64,000 bases of DNA, taken from assembly GCF_038051995.1 (NCBI RefSeq), contig NZ_CP150290.1:6486501-6550500 (forward strand). The letters run 5' to 3'. This DNA is from Paenibacillus sp. FSL H8-0537 (GTDB lineage: Bacteria; Bacillota; Bacilli; Paenibacillales; Paenibacillaceae). The position numbers and the translations under genes are program-made. The notes beneath the pieces are model-generated. The model had not been told where the DNA came from. It saw nothing but the letters and a program-made list of their open reading frames with translations, and did not search any database. This document shows, piece after piece, positions 1-8,816 of this stretch (position 1 is its first letter; each line of letters opens with the position of its first letter).

Positions 1-1567
1 CAGCCAGCATATATTTCAGCACGTTTTCCGGGCGGAGACCATCCAGACCGAGCTTATAATCGAGCACCTGCTCTACTTTCACGCCGTTAATATCAACGGG
101 CGGCTGATTGCGCCAGCTGTCCATAATGCCAGCAATTTTTTGCACGCCGTCAAGACCCTTCAGTGTCCGCGACTCCAAACCTTCCAAATAAACGCCATGC
201 TTCTCATACAGCTCAAGCAATACATCATATAGTGTTTTACCTAAGCTTCTATAATATGCTGCTGCTTCACAAATCAGCAAAGCCGCTACGATAGCATCCT
301 TATCCCGTGCGTAAGTTCCAGTCAAATAACCGTAGCTTTCCTCATAGCCGAAAAGGAAGGAGCGCTCGCCTGTTTTTTCATAGCCAGTCATTTTCTCGCC
401 GATATATTTAAAGCCAGTAAGCGTGTTTTCAACAGCTACACCGTAAGAACGAGCAATATCCGCACCCATCTCGCTCGTAACAATCGTTTTAATAACAACG
501 CCGTTATCCGGCAATTGTCCGCGCTCCGTGAGCTGGCTGAGCACATAATTCACCATCAAAGCGCCCGATTGGTTGCCTGTCAGCACAACATATTCACCGT
601 TATTATTTTTCACAACTGCACCCATACGGTCGGCATCTGGATCAGTTCCGATAATAATATCGGCATTTACCTGCTGCGCCAGCTTGATTGCTAGCGTAAA
701 CGCCTCGCGTTCTTCCGGGTTAGGAGATTTTACAGTGCTAAAGTAGCCATCCGGCTGCTCCTGCTCCGCGACAATATGTACATTGCTGAATCCGACTTTC
801 GCAAGCACCTCGCGAACGGGCATATTGCCTGTTCCATGAAGCGGAGTGAATACTACGCTGAACTGCTCGCCAACACCGCTGCGAATAAGCTCCACATTCA
901 GGCTTTGCGCGACGACCGTATTAATGTAGGATTCGTCGGCATCCTCCCCCAGCCATACGAGCAAGCCTTGTGCCTCTGCTTCTTCACGGCTCAGACGCTT
1001 CACCTGATCAAAGCCCGTTACCTGCTGAATCGAAGCGATAACCTGCTCCGCAGCCTCAGGAATGAGCTGGCAGCCGTCAGCACCATAAGCCTTATAGCCA
1101 TTATATTCAGGCGGATTATGGCTTGCCGTAATTACAATACCGCTCGAAGCTTTAAGCGAGCGCACCGCATACGACAGCTGTGGCGTTGCGCGCAGCGATT
1201 GGAACAAATACGTTTTCACGCCGTTAGCCGCCAGCACAAGCGCTGAATCGAGCGCAAATTCCGGTGAATAGTTGCGGGAGTCATGAGCGATAACCATTGA
1301 AGGAGCATCGTCCGCAGCATTACCCAGCAGCCAGTTCGCCAGCCCCTGCGTCGCTTTGCCTACGGTATAAGTATTAAGACGATTCGTACCAGCGCCCATC
1401 ACGCCGCGCAGACCGCCTGTACCAAATTCCAGATCGCGGTAGAAACGGTCTGTAATCTCCTTCTCATCGTCCGCGATGCCGCGAAGCTCCTCTTTTGTCG
1501 CCTCATCGATCAACGGATCATTTAACCAAGCATTGTAACGCTGGATTGCCGCTTCATTTTGACTCAT
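1..1567 (-). CDS. pgcA: Alpha-phosphoglucomutase / phospho-sugar mutase (3' end outside window)
   Basis: Interconverts glucose-1-phosphate and glucose-6-phosphate, supplying UDP-glucose for wall and envelope glycans; cytoplasmic. The first 522 codons are visible. The phosphoserine loop TASHNPPEYNGYKAY is at about residues 147-161 with Ser149 as the phosphorylated serine. The metal loop GTDPDADR and the sugar-binding loop GYEESYGY follow in the usual order. The long form (B. subtilis PgcA is about 580 residues) suggests some 50 C-terminal residues lie left of the window. The ATG at 1567 has AAGGAG a few bases upstream. It is co-directional with fabZ, 33 bases downstream of it. A phosphomannomutase side activity is possible; the long-form architecture favours phosphoglucomutase. 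Confidence 0.93.
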   Translation of the reverse strand, partial: MSQNEAAIQRYNAWLNDPLIDEATKEELRGIADDEKEITDRFYRDLEFGTGGLRGVMGAGTNRLNTYTVGKATQGLANWLLGNAADDAPSMVIAHDSRNYSPEFALDSALVLAANGVKTYLFQSLRATPQLSYAVRSLKASSGIVITASHNPPEYNGYKAYGADGCQLIPEAAEQVIASIQQVTGFDQVKRLSREEAEAQGLLVWLGEDADESYINTVVAQSLNVELIRSGVGEQFSVVFTPLHGTGNMPVREVLAKVGFSNVHIVAEQEQPDGYFSTVKSPNPEEREAFTLAIKLAQQVNADIIIGTDPDADRMGAVVKNNNGEYVVLTGNQSGALMVNYVLSQLTERGQLPDNGVVIKTIVTSEMGADIARSYGVAVENTLTGFKYIGEKMTGYEKTGERSFLFGYEESYGYLTGTYARDKDAIVAALLICEAAAYYRSLGKTLYDVLLELYEKHGVYLEGLESRTLKGLDGVQKIAGIMDSWRNQPPVDINGVKVEQVLDYKLGLDGLRPENVLKYMLA

Positions 1568-1600
1568 ATAGCTATCTCTCCTTTATATATAAATGAAAAT

Positions 1601-2032
1601 TTAGGCTGGGTTCGACAGGGCAAACATAAGCTCGCCTTCAGCAACCACTTGGTCTCCTACTTTTGCAGTAGCTTGTCCTTTGCCGATGCTGCCTTTCAAT
1701 CTCGTAATGACGACCTCAAGTGTAAGCGTATCGCCAGGCTTCACTTGACCACGGAATCGAAAGCCATCAATGCCTGCAAAAAAGCCTAATTTTCCTTTAT
1801 TAACCTCCAGCATTAGCATCGCCACAGTGCCGACTTGAGCCAGTGCCTCAACGATAAGCACGCCGGGCATAACCGGATAACCTGGAAAATGTCCTACAAA
1901 ATAAGGTTCGTTCATCGTTACATTTTTAAGGCCAACCGCTCTGACTCCCGGCTCTACCTCCAAAATACGGTCAATGAGCAGAAATGGAGGGCGATGGGGG
2001 ATAATTTCCTGAATTTGATTAATATCGAGCAT
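1601..2032 (-). CDS. fabZ: 3-hydroxyacyl-ACP dehydratase FabZ
   Basis: Dehydrates (3R)-hydroxyacyl-ACP to trans-2-enoyl-ACP in type II fatty acid elongation; cytoplasmic hot-dog-fold enzyme. 143 residues, normal for the family. The active site is [20 protein letters not shown] with catalytic His48 and Glu62; the N-terminal [12 protein letters not shown] is the usual family opening. The frame stays open for 77 further codons upstream, but only the ATG at 2032 has a good Shine-Dalgarno (AAGGAG) and gives the normal N-terminus. fabZ next to the flhO-flhP-mbl block matches the B. subtilis order (ywpB). Confidence 0.96.
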   Translation of the reverse strand: MLDINQIQEIIPHRPPFLLIDRILEVEPGVRAVGLKNVTMNEPYFVGHFPGYPVMPGVLIVEALAQVGTVAMLMLEVNKGKLGFFAGIDGFRFRGQVKPGDTLTLEVVITRLKGSIGKGQATAKVGDQVVAEGELMFALSNPA

Positions 2033-2471
2033 GAATAAAGCTCCTTTCTTGTTATCGAGGGTATAAAAAATGCAATTTTTACTGACACTATAGATATCCT
2101 TCATGAAGCTGCAGTTTGTGAAGGTTGAGATAGAGGGCTTGGCTGTGCGGACCCGAAGCGTCTGCGGCCAAGCTTCTTTCATTTTACCGCGAATCCCTCT
2201 GGACTCCCTGGCGGCACGCAAGCGCAGAATGGCAAGCATTCTACCCCTTGGCGGGCGCGGCATTAAGGCTCCAAACCATTATACAACTACCGTATCAAAA
2301 ATAAAACTGCCACGGCCCATGTATGGCTAAACTTGGGACTTGCAGGTGCAATTGCGCGGCAAATGATTTTTTTTTCAAACAAAATACGACATCTTTATTC
2401 ATTTCCTCTATATGTAAGCCGTTATATAGAATAGAGAGTTTTTTATTCTATAGACGAAGGGATAGGATGTA
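2033..2471. other. Divergent intergenic region between fabZ and the BIG2 gene
   Basis: 439 bases without a convincing gene; it must hold the promoters of both flanking genes. The readable structure is a perfect inverted repeat, TATAGAATA (2425-2433) and TATTCTATA (2444-2452), ending 19 bases before the GTG start at 2472. It would form a stem in the leader or serve as an operator. A run of nine T at 2368-2376 lies upstream. Small frames here on the plus strand lack ribosome binding sites and are not called. Confidence 0.6.
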
Positions 2472-4673
2472 GTGAATTTAAGTGTAAACGGGAACAAGTC
2501 TCTCAGAGAAATTAGGAGATGGCTCGCCGCCGTTCTATCTGTCATGCTCATCGCTACCACATTCAGCGGCATCGCGAATGCTGCAGACGAAACTGTAACA
2601 GACATTGAACTAAGCTACGATTCTTTGGATTACGATAGCGGAACTTCATCATTAAAGGTATTCGTGGAAGATGATGCTGTGATCATTTCTTTGCTGGCCA
2701 CCATTTCTGGAGCTTCGAAGAATAAAGACGTCAGCGCATCCGCAACATGGAAGTCATCCAACACCTCCATCGTTAAAGTAGACAAAGGCGTTCTTACGGC
2801 TGTAGGAAAAGGAACAGCTACTGTTAGCGCTTCATACAGTGGCTATACCGAAAACATTAAAGTGACATCCGATTACGTTTATGATTCTGTGCAAATTTTG
2901 AAAAATGGCAGCAACGCAGCCGAAAGCTATGACGTTAATCTCGGTGCAGATCAATTGTTTACGCTGAGCGGGATTAAAACCGGCTCTGCCAATGAGCCTA
3001 TTACAACCATTGCGACCTGGACGTCCTCCAGCACTTCCGTCGCGACTGTCGATGACGGCACCGTTACACTTGTAGGCGCAGGAACTACAACGATTACGGC
3101 AAAATACAAAGGAAAGACCGACACGGTAAAGCTTGTCGTCACTTCCCCTTATAAATCACTGGCTTTGTCGCCAAAGTCGCTGCTCGAGATCGATATGGGC
3201 GACGATGACCAGACGATTCAAGCAATAGCTACAACAACAAGCGGTTCAACAGAAACCGTAACGGCAAAAGCAGATTGGACAACTAGCAGCGCTGCTGTTG
3301 CAACCGTCAAGGATGGTATTGTAACTCCAGTTGCGACTGGCCAAACTAAAATTACCGCTACTTATTTAGGCGTAAGCTCGACTATTGATGTTGTCGTTCG
3401 TACACCCTACCAATCGATCAAGCTATCGCCAGCCAAGGAATATCAAATGATGCTAAACAGCCCTGGCCTGCAAATTACGGCTGAAGTTCAGGAGCTTTCC
3501 GGTGGAAGCGAAAACGTTACTACGCAGGCGGAGTGGACATCCTCCAATCTAATCGTCGCTACAGTGACGAATGGACTTGTTACGCCAAAAGCATCGGGAA
3601 CAACCAAAATAACAGCAGCGATTAAAGGCATCAGCCGCAGCATTGACATTACGGTTTTCCCTAGCGTCTCCGAGCTGAAAATCGAGAAAGATTCCATCGA
3701 TACCTTCCCGGAAAAAAGCGAGACGCTGCCTAAGGTCAGCGGCACAACCTTCGGCGGAGATACAGCTGACGTTTCCAAAATCGTGAAATGGACTGTTGCC
3801 GACGAGAAAATCGCTACTATTGAAGATGGCAAATGGACAGCAGTAGCTGTAGGCAAAACCATTGTAACGGCTGAGCTCAATGGCCTAAAAAAGACATTTG
3901 AGCTCATTGTACACCTTACACCTGTGAAGCTCGTTCCAAGCACGAAAGAGCTTAGCGTAGTAATCGGCAAGGATTCGGTGCTGCCTACGATTACGGTTGT
4001 GAATCAGGATGGATCGGAAGAGAATGTTTCTTCCAAAGCTACATGGAAAGCATCATCAGACAATGCAATCGTCGTTAATGGCAAAGTGAAGGGGATTGAA
4101 GCCTCCAAAGTGACGTTAACGGCAACCTATTTAAATAAAACAACTACCGTCAAAGCTTACGTTGAAGAAGAGATCGAGAAGCTGGTGGCAGAACCATCGA
4201 GCCTTGAGCTTTTCCCAGGCAAAAGCAAGTCCGTAAAGGTAACAGGCTACTATGTGAGCGGCAAGAAAGTGGTTTTGAGCACCAAAATGAACTGGACGGT
4301 TTCTTCCAGTACTCTGGCAACTGTTAATGGCAGCACCGTTAAAGCGCTGGCCGTAGGCAGCGGCAAGCTGACCGGCTCTTATCAAGGCAAAACGTTGGAA
4401 GTTCCGATTACCGTATCGCCTAAGCTTAAATCTTTAACCCTGTCGGATAAGTCGCTTAAACTAAGCCCAGGCGCTTCATATTCGCTTAAGCTTCAAGCCA
4501 ACTATACGACTGGTAATCCAGTAGACGTAACAACGAGCGCAACTTGGGTAACTAGCAAAGCGAGCGTAGCTACTGTATCGAATGGCAAAATTATTGCTCT
4601 GAGCAAAGGTTCAGCTACTATTAAAGCTACCTTTGACGGAAAATCAGTATCCATGCGTGTAACAGTAAAATAA
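2472..4673 (+). CDS. Secreted surface protein of eight bacterial Ig-like (BIG2) repeats
   Basis: 733 residues, starting at GTG behind AGGATG. A signal peptide is clear: basic start, hydrophobic core around residues 17-30 and an ANA/AD cleavage site near residue 38. The rest is about eight repeats of 80-90 residues with the BIG2 pattern: a W(T/K)SS turn, a VATV-x-x-G strand, then GxxxITAxYxG. There is no sortase motif, SLH domain or catalytic domain, so wall attachment is not obvious. A role as an adhesive or structural fibre is inference. It is one of few plus-strand genes here, alone between fabZ and a strong terminator. The repeats differ enough at DNA level that recent duplication is not evident. 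Confidence 0.85.
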   Translation: MNLSVNGNKSLREIRRWLAAVLSVMLIATTFSGIANAADETVTDIELSYDSLDYDSGTSSLKVFVEDDAVIISLLATISGASKNKDVSASATWKSSNTSIVKVDKGVLTAVGKGTATVSASYSGYTENIKVTSDYVYDSVQILKNGSNAAESYDVNLGADQLFTLSGIKTGSANEPITTIATWTSSSTSVATVDDGTVTLVGAGTTTITAKYKGKTDTVKLVVTSPYKSLALSPKSLLEIDMGDDDQTIQAIATTTSGSTETVTAKADWTTSSAAVATVKDGIVTPVATGQTKITATYLGVSSTIDVVVRTPYQSIKLSPAKEYQMMLNSPGLQITAEVQELSGGSENVTTQAEWTSSNLIVATVTNGLVTPKASGTTKITAAIKGISRSIDITVFPSVSELKIEKDSIDTFPEKSETLPKVSGTTFGGDTADVSKIVKWTVADEKIATIEDGKWTAVAVGKTIVTAELNGLKKTFELIVHLTPVKLVPSTKELSVVIGKDSVLPTITVVNQDGSEENVSSKATWKASSDNAIVVNGKVKGIEASKVTLTATYLNKTTTVKAYVEEEIEKLVAEPSSLELFPGKSKSVKVTGYYVSGKKVVLSTKMNWTVSSSTLATVNGSTVKALAVGSGKLTGSYQGKTLEVPITVSPKLKSLTLSDKSLKLSPGASYSLKLQANYTTGNPVDVTTSATWVTSKASVATVSNGKIIALSKGSATIKATFDGKSVSMRVTVK

Positions 4674-4707
4674 GCAAGGGTAATGTTTATAAATGCTTAT
4701 ATTTTAA

Positions 4708-4763
4708 AAAAAAGAACACCTTCCGCTTTGTTTTCTTAACAAACGGATCGGTGTTCTTTTTTC
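4708..4763. terminator. Rho-independent terminator after the BIG2 gene
   Basis: AAAGAACACC (4711-4720) pairs with GGTGTTCTTT (4750-4759), followed by more T on the plus strand. An inner CCGcTTTGTT/AACAAAcGG pairing extends the stem. The A run at the left could let it also stop minus-strand transcription. Confidence 0.85.
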
Positions 4764-4790
4764 GTCTGCTGATTTTCACCCGCAGACGAC

Positions 4791-4890
4791 CAAGGTGAAA
4801 CGGCTGTCGCCGTCCTTTGGCGGCGCAGCGCGTTTCATGCCGAGAAATATAGAGAAAGGATAGAAAAATCATATCCTTTCCTATATTTGC
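4791..4890 (+). repeat. Dispersed two-hairpin repeat, copy A
   Basis: Starts CAAGGTGAAACGGCTGTCGC. The first stem pairs GAAACG with CGTTTC around an inner GCCG/CGGC. The second, AT-rich stem is AAATATAG...CTATATTT with an extra GGATA/TATCC pairing specific to this copy. Related units lie at 30565, 49177, 49279, 52778, 52877 and, as a remnant, 63248. Confidence 0.75.
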
Positions 4891-4926
4891 AAAAAAGCGG
4901 CATCCGCAATAAGCTGCGAATACCGC
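4891..4926 (-). terminator. Terminator of the flhO-flhP-EpuA transcript
   Basis: Read on the minus strand, GCGGTATTCGC pairs with GCGGATGCCGC (one G-T wobble and one bulge) and is followed by six T. It sits 25 bases past the stop of the EpuA-type gene. Confidence 0.75.
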
Positions 4927-4950
4927 CTTCAACCATTCGTACGGTGCGAA

Positions 4951-5256
4951 CTACGAATCCGAGAATACAAGATCATAGACATGCTGCCAAGTTGACCACT
5001 CAAACACATCATCTCCCGATTGCTTGCCCAGCACCGTATAACCGATATAGAGGCCCGCAATCAGCATAATGACCATGATGCAAGGCACAATGCTGCGGCG
5101 CAAAATCCATAATATGATTCTCAGTACCAGGGGCCGCTTCTTCTTCTCTGGAGTGGAGCCCTGCCCCTTCCTGCGCGAGCTGCTGCGGATCTGTTCTGAT
5201 TGTTCATCTTCCAGCTTGTCATCCGCAAAATCAGCTCGTTCATTCGTCGTACTCAT
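4951..5256 (-). CDS. EpuA-family small membrane protein
   Basis: About 101 residues: an acidic/basic cytoplasmic N-terminus, then one membrane segment (IVPCIMVIMLIAGLYIGYTV), then a short external tail with the STWQHVYDLV motif that recalls the EpuA family (PF11772). Databases often label this family 'DNA-directed RNA polymerase subunit beta'; nothing in the sequence supports a polymerase role. The start is uncertain: GTG 5268, ATG 5265 and ATG 5256 are in frame just after the flhP stop, and the last is chosen because GGTGATGGTGG leaves room as a ribosome site. It is the last gene of the flagellar transcript, adjacent to flhP. Function unknown. Confidence 0.75.
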   Translation of the reverse strand: MSTTNERADFADDKLEDEQSEQIRSSSRRKGQGSTPEKKKRPLVLRIILWILRRSIVPCIMVIMLIAGLYIGYTVLGKQSGDDVFEWSTWQHVYDLVFSDS

Positions 5257-5273
5257 TACCACCATCACCCTAT

Positions 5274-6119
5274 CTATCTGCGCAAGCCGTTCGCCAATCC
5301 CATCATCGAATCGCTTGATGTTAATGCCCTAGCTACCAGTTGGTAAGCACGTTGTACATTAATCAGCTCAGTCATCTCGCTGCTCATATCCACATTGGAT
5401 TGCTCAAGAGAGCCTTGGCGCAGCGCGATCGCATTATCCGCGTCAGGAGTAACCTCTTGGATTACATCACCCACATTCAGCCCTTCAGCTACGGAAAACA
5501 AATTGTCATCCAGCTGAGTAAGAGCAGAAGGTCGGGTTGCTTGCATCAATTTAATTGTGCCTAAATTAATGGTTGTACCGTCAGCAGCAACACCTTGCGC
5601 ACTGCCATCAGCACCAATAACCAGCTTATAGCCATCTGGAACAGTTACCGGCTGCTCAACGACTACATTGTCTGGCTGGGTCACTACTGTCGAAACAATA
5701 GGATAGCCTTCAGCCGTTGCCAAAATGTTATCACCGTTTGCATTAACCGTCAACTGAAACGCACCGTTGCGCGTATATGCACGGTCGCCATTAGCGTTCA
5801 CAATGACCTCGAACAACGCATTTCCTTCAATAGCAAAGTCCGTGTCCTTGCCTGTTGTTGCAATCGTGCCTTGCTCTAGATTCGGCTTAATCATCGTCAA
5901 CTGGGAGCCCCAGCCTTGGTTGAAATCAAGCGGCGTCATACGGCCCGGCTGTTTAAAATCATTTGGCTGCTTGCTGACATTCGTCAACAAATCCTCAAAC
6001 GTTGCTTCCTTCCGCTTATAGCCTACTGTATTCACGTTGGCGATATTATCAGCGATCATGTCAAGCTTCTGCTGGAGTCCACCCATCGAGACTACTGCAT
6101 TAATCATTGAGCCGTTCAT
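5274..6119 (-). CDS. flhP: Flagellar hook-basal body protein FlhP (FlgF/FlgG family)
   Basis: 281-residue rod/hook-family protein exported through the flagellar type III apparatus. The N-terminal rod domain has MIADNIANVNTVGYKR (about residues 21-36). The C-terminal domain has SLEQSNVDMSSEMTELINVQ, then RAYQLVARALTSSD, both standard flg_bb_rod / flg_bbr_C blocks. GGAGG precedes the ATG. It follows flhO by 36 bases in the same transcript. The pair near mbl is the B. subtilis arrangement (flhO-flhP), where these proteins are needed for hook-filament assembly. Confidence 0.92.
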   Translation of the reverse strand: MNGSMINAVVSMGGLQQKLDMIADNIANVNTVGYKRKEATFEDLLTNVSKQPNDFKQPGRMTPLDFNQGWGSQLTMIKPNLEQGTIATTGKDTDFAIEGNALFEVIVNANGDRAYTRNGAFQLTVNANGDNILATAEGYPIVSTVVTQPDNVVVEQPVTVPDGYKLVIGADGSAQGVAADGTTINLGTIKLMQATRPSALTQLDDNLFSVAEGLNVGDVIQEVTPDADNAIALRQGSLEQSNVDMSSEMTELINVQRAYQLVARALTSSDSMMGLANGLRR

Positions 6120-6155
6120 CGTCTGCCTCCTTCACGTTCCGTTGCTGACTTCGTC

Positions 6156-7025
6156 TTAAACGCGGCCTACTTCCGTTACAGCCTTCTCCAGACTTTGATC
6201 GTAAAATTGTACAACCTTCTGGTTGGCTTCATAAGCGCGAAGCGCCGCCATTAAATCAACGGAGGATTGTGCCGCATCTACGTTGGAACGCTCCACATAG
6301 CCTTGCTGCACCTCTACCTGATCCGTTTCCTGAAGCGCAACAGCTTGCGCCGCATCTCCATTAAAGCGGAACTGGCCGTCTCCGGCGCGTACGAGTTGGT
6401 TCGGCTCATTAATTCGCGTCACCAGCAGCGGTTGTACGCCACTATCCACACCGGTTTGTGAATTAACAAAACGCAAATCCTTCGTCAGCGACAGCTGCTC
6501 AAGTCCTATGCCTGCTGCGAATTGAATAGGATTCCCATCAGCTCCAAGCACATTGGCGCCGTCTCCGTTAACAAGAAAACCGTCCGCCGTCAGCGTAAAG
6601 GAGCCGCCCCGCGTATAACGAAGATCCCCTTGCGCATCCTGCAGCGTAAAGAACGCTTGCGGCTGGAACGTCACCGTACCGTCATCTGCTACGTATTTGC
6701 CGGACTCGTCAAACGCCGCACCCTCCACCTCAATGTTGGACATGAGTGCGAAGTCAGTAGGCTTGTCCGTCTGGGACAAGTCCCCTTGAACATGCAGTGA
6801 TAAGCTCTCCTCTGCAAATACCCCCATGCCGAGACGGCCGATGGACTTGCTTGACTCGCCCTGTACCCCTGTCATAGAAAGCAGTGTATCTGGGAACGAA
6901 CGCGTGACCGCATTCGTCTGCTTATAGCCCGGTGTATTTATATTTGAAATATTATTCGTTACGGTATCATGTCTGCGCTGCTGAGCCGTCAAGCCTGCAG
7001 CTGCTGTGTAAAGCCCTCTAAGCAT
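6156..7025 (-). CDS. flhO: Flagellar hook-basal body protein FlhO (FlgG-like)
   Basis: 289-residue paralogue of FlhP. It begins MLRGLYTAAAGLTAQQRRHD followed by TVTNNISNINTPGYK, the rod-domain signature, and ends with YVERSNVDAAQSSVDLMAAL and RAYEANQKVVQFYDQSL. The product builds the distal rod or hook side of the basal body. GAGGAGG sits correctly before the ATG. First gene of the flhO-flhP-EpuA transcript, with a sigma-D-like promoter upstream (7089-7116). Confidence 0.92.
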   Translation of the reverse strand: MLRGLYTAAAGLTAQQRRHDTVTNNISNINTPGYKQTNAVTRSFPDTLLSMTGVQGESSKSIGRLGMGVFAEESLSLHVQGDLSQTDKPTDFALMSNIEVEGAAFDESGKYVADDGTVTFQPQAFFTLQDAQGDLRYTRGGSFTLTADGFLVNGDGANVLGADGNPIQFAAGIGLEQLSLTKDLRFVNSQTGVDSGVQPLLVTRINEPNQLVRAGDGQFRFNGDAAQAVALQETDQVEVQQGYVERSNVDAAQSSVDLMAALRAYEANQKVVQFYDQSLEKAVTEVGRV

Positions 7026-7088
7026 TGCAATTGCCTCCTCGAAGATCGTATAAGGCTGTTCCCTCTCGCTGTATATGCCATTATTTAT

Positions 7089-7116
7089 ATATCGGTTACA
7101 GGCATGACTTCAGTTA
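7089..7116 (-). promoter_or_regulatory. Candidate sigma-D (motility) promoter for flhO
   Basis: Read on the minus strand: TAAC, 16 bases, ACCGATAT. The known B. subtilis sigma-D consensus is TAAA-N15-GCCGATAT, so each box has one mismatch and the spacer is one base long. It lies 64 bases before the flhO start, in the right orientation for a motility-regulated gene. Confidence 0.5.
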
Positions 7117-7222
7117 TAGCTTCCTATGCGACCTTTGACTCAATTTAACGCCTCGGCGCGTCCCCTTTTAAACGCCCTACCTGCGCAAACGGCTATGCAA
7201 GCGCTGCTCCTGCCTTGTCTCC

Positions 7223-8224
7223 CTAGAAACGAGGCTTCTTGCCAAGCTTGTCCAAGTTATCAAGCAGAATGCCGGTACCTTTAACAACACAATGCATCGG
7301 ATCTTCCGCAATCAATACCGGAACCTTGAGTTCTTCCGCAAGCAGCGTATCCAGGCCATTCAGCAATGCACCGCCACCGGTCAATATAACGCCCCGGTCA
7401 ATAATATCTGCCGACAGCTCAGGCGGTGTTTTCTCCAGTACAGACTTCGCCGTAGCCACGATCGCCATGACCGAATCCCAAAGCGCTTCTTGAATCTCTT
7501 GCGAATGAATCGTCATGGTCAACGGAAGGCCCGTTACCATATCGCGTCCACGGATATCCATTTCCGCACGTTGTCCATCCTCGTAAACTTTACCGATTTT
7601 GATCTTGATATCCTCGCTTGTCCGCTCGCCGATCAGCAGCTTGTACTTATCTTTAATATACTTCATGATCGCAGCATCGAACTTATCTCCTGCGATTTTA
7701 ATGGAAGAAGCGGTCACGACGTCACCCATGGACAGGACAGCTACGTCCGTCGTGCCTCCGCCAATATCAACAACCATGTTGCCGCTAGGCTGGAAGATGT
7801 CCATTCCAGCCCCGATAGCGGCAGCTTTAGCTTCCTCTTCCAAAAATACTTCCTTGGCTCCGCTGCGTTCCGCTGCTTCACGAATCGCCTTCTGCTCAAC
7901 GGATGTAATATTTGTTGGCGCGCAAATCAAGATGCGCGGACGGCTCAGCCACTTGCGCCCTTCCACCCGATCAATAAATGCTTTCAGCATAATTTCCGTT
8001 ATTTCGAAGTCAGCAATAACCCCATCCCTTAACGGGCGGATTGCAATAATATTGCCTGGCGTACGGCCGACCATCCGGTGAGCTTCCTCACCAACGGCAA
8101 GCACCTTCTTCGTGTCGCTTTCAATCGCGACGACAGACGGCTCATCGAGCACAACGCCTCTCCCTTTTACATGAATAGATACGTTAGCCGTTCCCAAATC
8201 AATTCCAATGTCCTTGCTCAGCAT
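7223..8224 (-). CDS. mbl: Rod-shape actin homologue Mbl
   Basis: MreB-family actin that assembles membrane-associated filaments guiding lateral wall synthesis. Phosphate-1 loop DIGIDLGTANVSIHVKG near the N-terminus, phosphate-2 loop VVDIGGGTTDVAVLS mid-protein and adenosine loop TGGGALLNG near the C-terminus are all intact. The ATG at 8224 gives 333 residues, the length of B. subtilis Mbl. The frame opens earlier at 8242, but GGAGG at 8236-8240 lies inside that extension and is spaced for 8224. It directly follows spoIIID, as in B. subtilis, which with the product length favours Mbl over MreB or MreBH. Confidence 0.95.
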   Translation of the reverse strand: MLSKDIGIDLGTANVSIHVKGRGVVLDEPSVVAIESDTKKVLAVGEEAHRMVGRTPGNIIAIRPLRDGVIADFEITEIMLKAFIDRVEGRKWLSRPRILICAPTNITSVEQKAIREAAERSGAKEVFLEEEAKAAAIGAGMDIFQPSGNMVVDIGGGTTDVAVLSMGDVVTASSIKIAGDKFDAAIMKYIKDKYKLLIGERTSEDIKIKIGKVYEDGQRAEMDIRGRDMVTGLPLTMTIHSQEIQEALWDSVMAIVATAKSVLEKTPPELSADIIDRGVILTGGGALLNGLDTLLAEELKVPVLIAEDPMHCVVKGTGILLDNLDKLGKKPRF

Positions 8225-8357
8225 AAGGCGTAAGTCCTCCAACGAATAGTGTAAACGCTACGGTCAATTAGTTCCCACGACGTAGAAACCCCTAACGTAC
8301 ATTATTCGCCAAAAAACTATAAAATCCTCTACCCGTTTGTAATAATTTGCGAATAAA

Positions 8358-8645
8358 TTATGTTTTCCCGGCTGCCAGTACTTCCCTCTTCTTCGTGCTC
8401 GTTTTCTTATATTTGATTTTCGTTGCTTCACCACCGCGCAGATGGCGGATTGACTTGTGATACTCCAAAATGTGCTTTACCTGATCCGCCAGGTCGGGGT
8501 TAATTTCCGGCAGCCGTTCGGTTAGATCCTTATGGACCGTACTCTTGGATACGCCGAATTCCTTGGCGATCGTTCGTACCGTATGCTTCGTCTCCACGAT
8601 GCAACGGCCTATTTTAATGGTTCGCTCTTTGATGTAATCGTGCAC
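8358..8645 (-). CDS. spoIIID: Sporulation transcription factor SpoIIID
   Basis: 95-residue helix-turn-helix DNA-binding protein that in B. subtilis switches mother-cell genes between the sigma-E and sigma-K stages. The HTH is VRTIAKEFGVSKSTVHKDLT (about residues 23-42), followed by the conserved LPEINPDLADQVKHILEYHK and the basic tail SIRHLRGGEATKIKYKK. The start is GTG behind GGGAGGCGGG. A sigma-E-type promoter lies 34-61 bases upstream, fitting its mother-cell role. Confidence 0.97.
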   Translation of the reverse strand: MHDYIKERTIKIGRCIVETKHTVRTIAKEFGVSKSTVHKDLTERLPEINPDLADQVKHILEYHKSIRHLRGGEATKIKYKKTSTKKREVLAAGKT

Positions 8646-8678
8646 GTTCCCGCCTCCCTACTCGAGATAGTTTGGTAC

Positions 8679-8706
8679 ATTATATGAGGGGCGCGGTTAT
8701 ATATTC
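8679..8706 (-). promoter_or_regulatory. Sigma-E promoter of spoIIID
   Basis: On the minus strand: GAATATA, 13 bases, CATATAAT. The -10 box fits the sigma-E pattern CATAnAAT and the -35 box fits the ATA core at normal spacing. In B. subtilis spoIIID is known to be sigma-E dependent. Confidence 0.7.
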
Positions 8707-8752
8707 TTTGTGGTCAAGCCTGACAAGCCAGTTTGTCATAAAATTTTCATAA

Positions 8753-8790
8753 AAATACAAAACAGGCAGGGGATATTCCCCTGCCTGCAA
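8753..8790 (-). terminator. Terminator after spoIIQ
   Basis: Perfect 12-bp stem CAGGCAGGGGAT / ATTCCCCTGCCTG (8763-8787) with a tiny loop; on the minus strand it is followed by TTTTGTATTTTT. It separates spoIIQ from spoIIID. Confidence 0.9.
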
Positions 8791-8816
8791 GGTCTAGAGA
8801 CCTATTTTGCCCGCGT

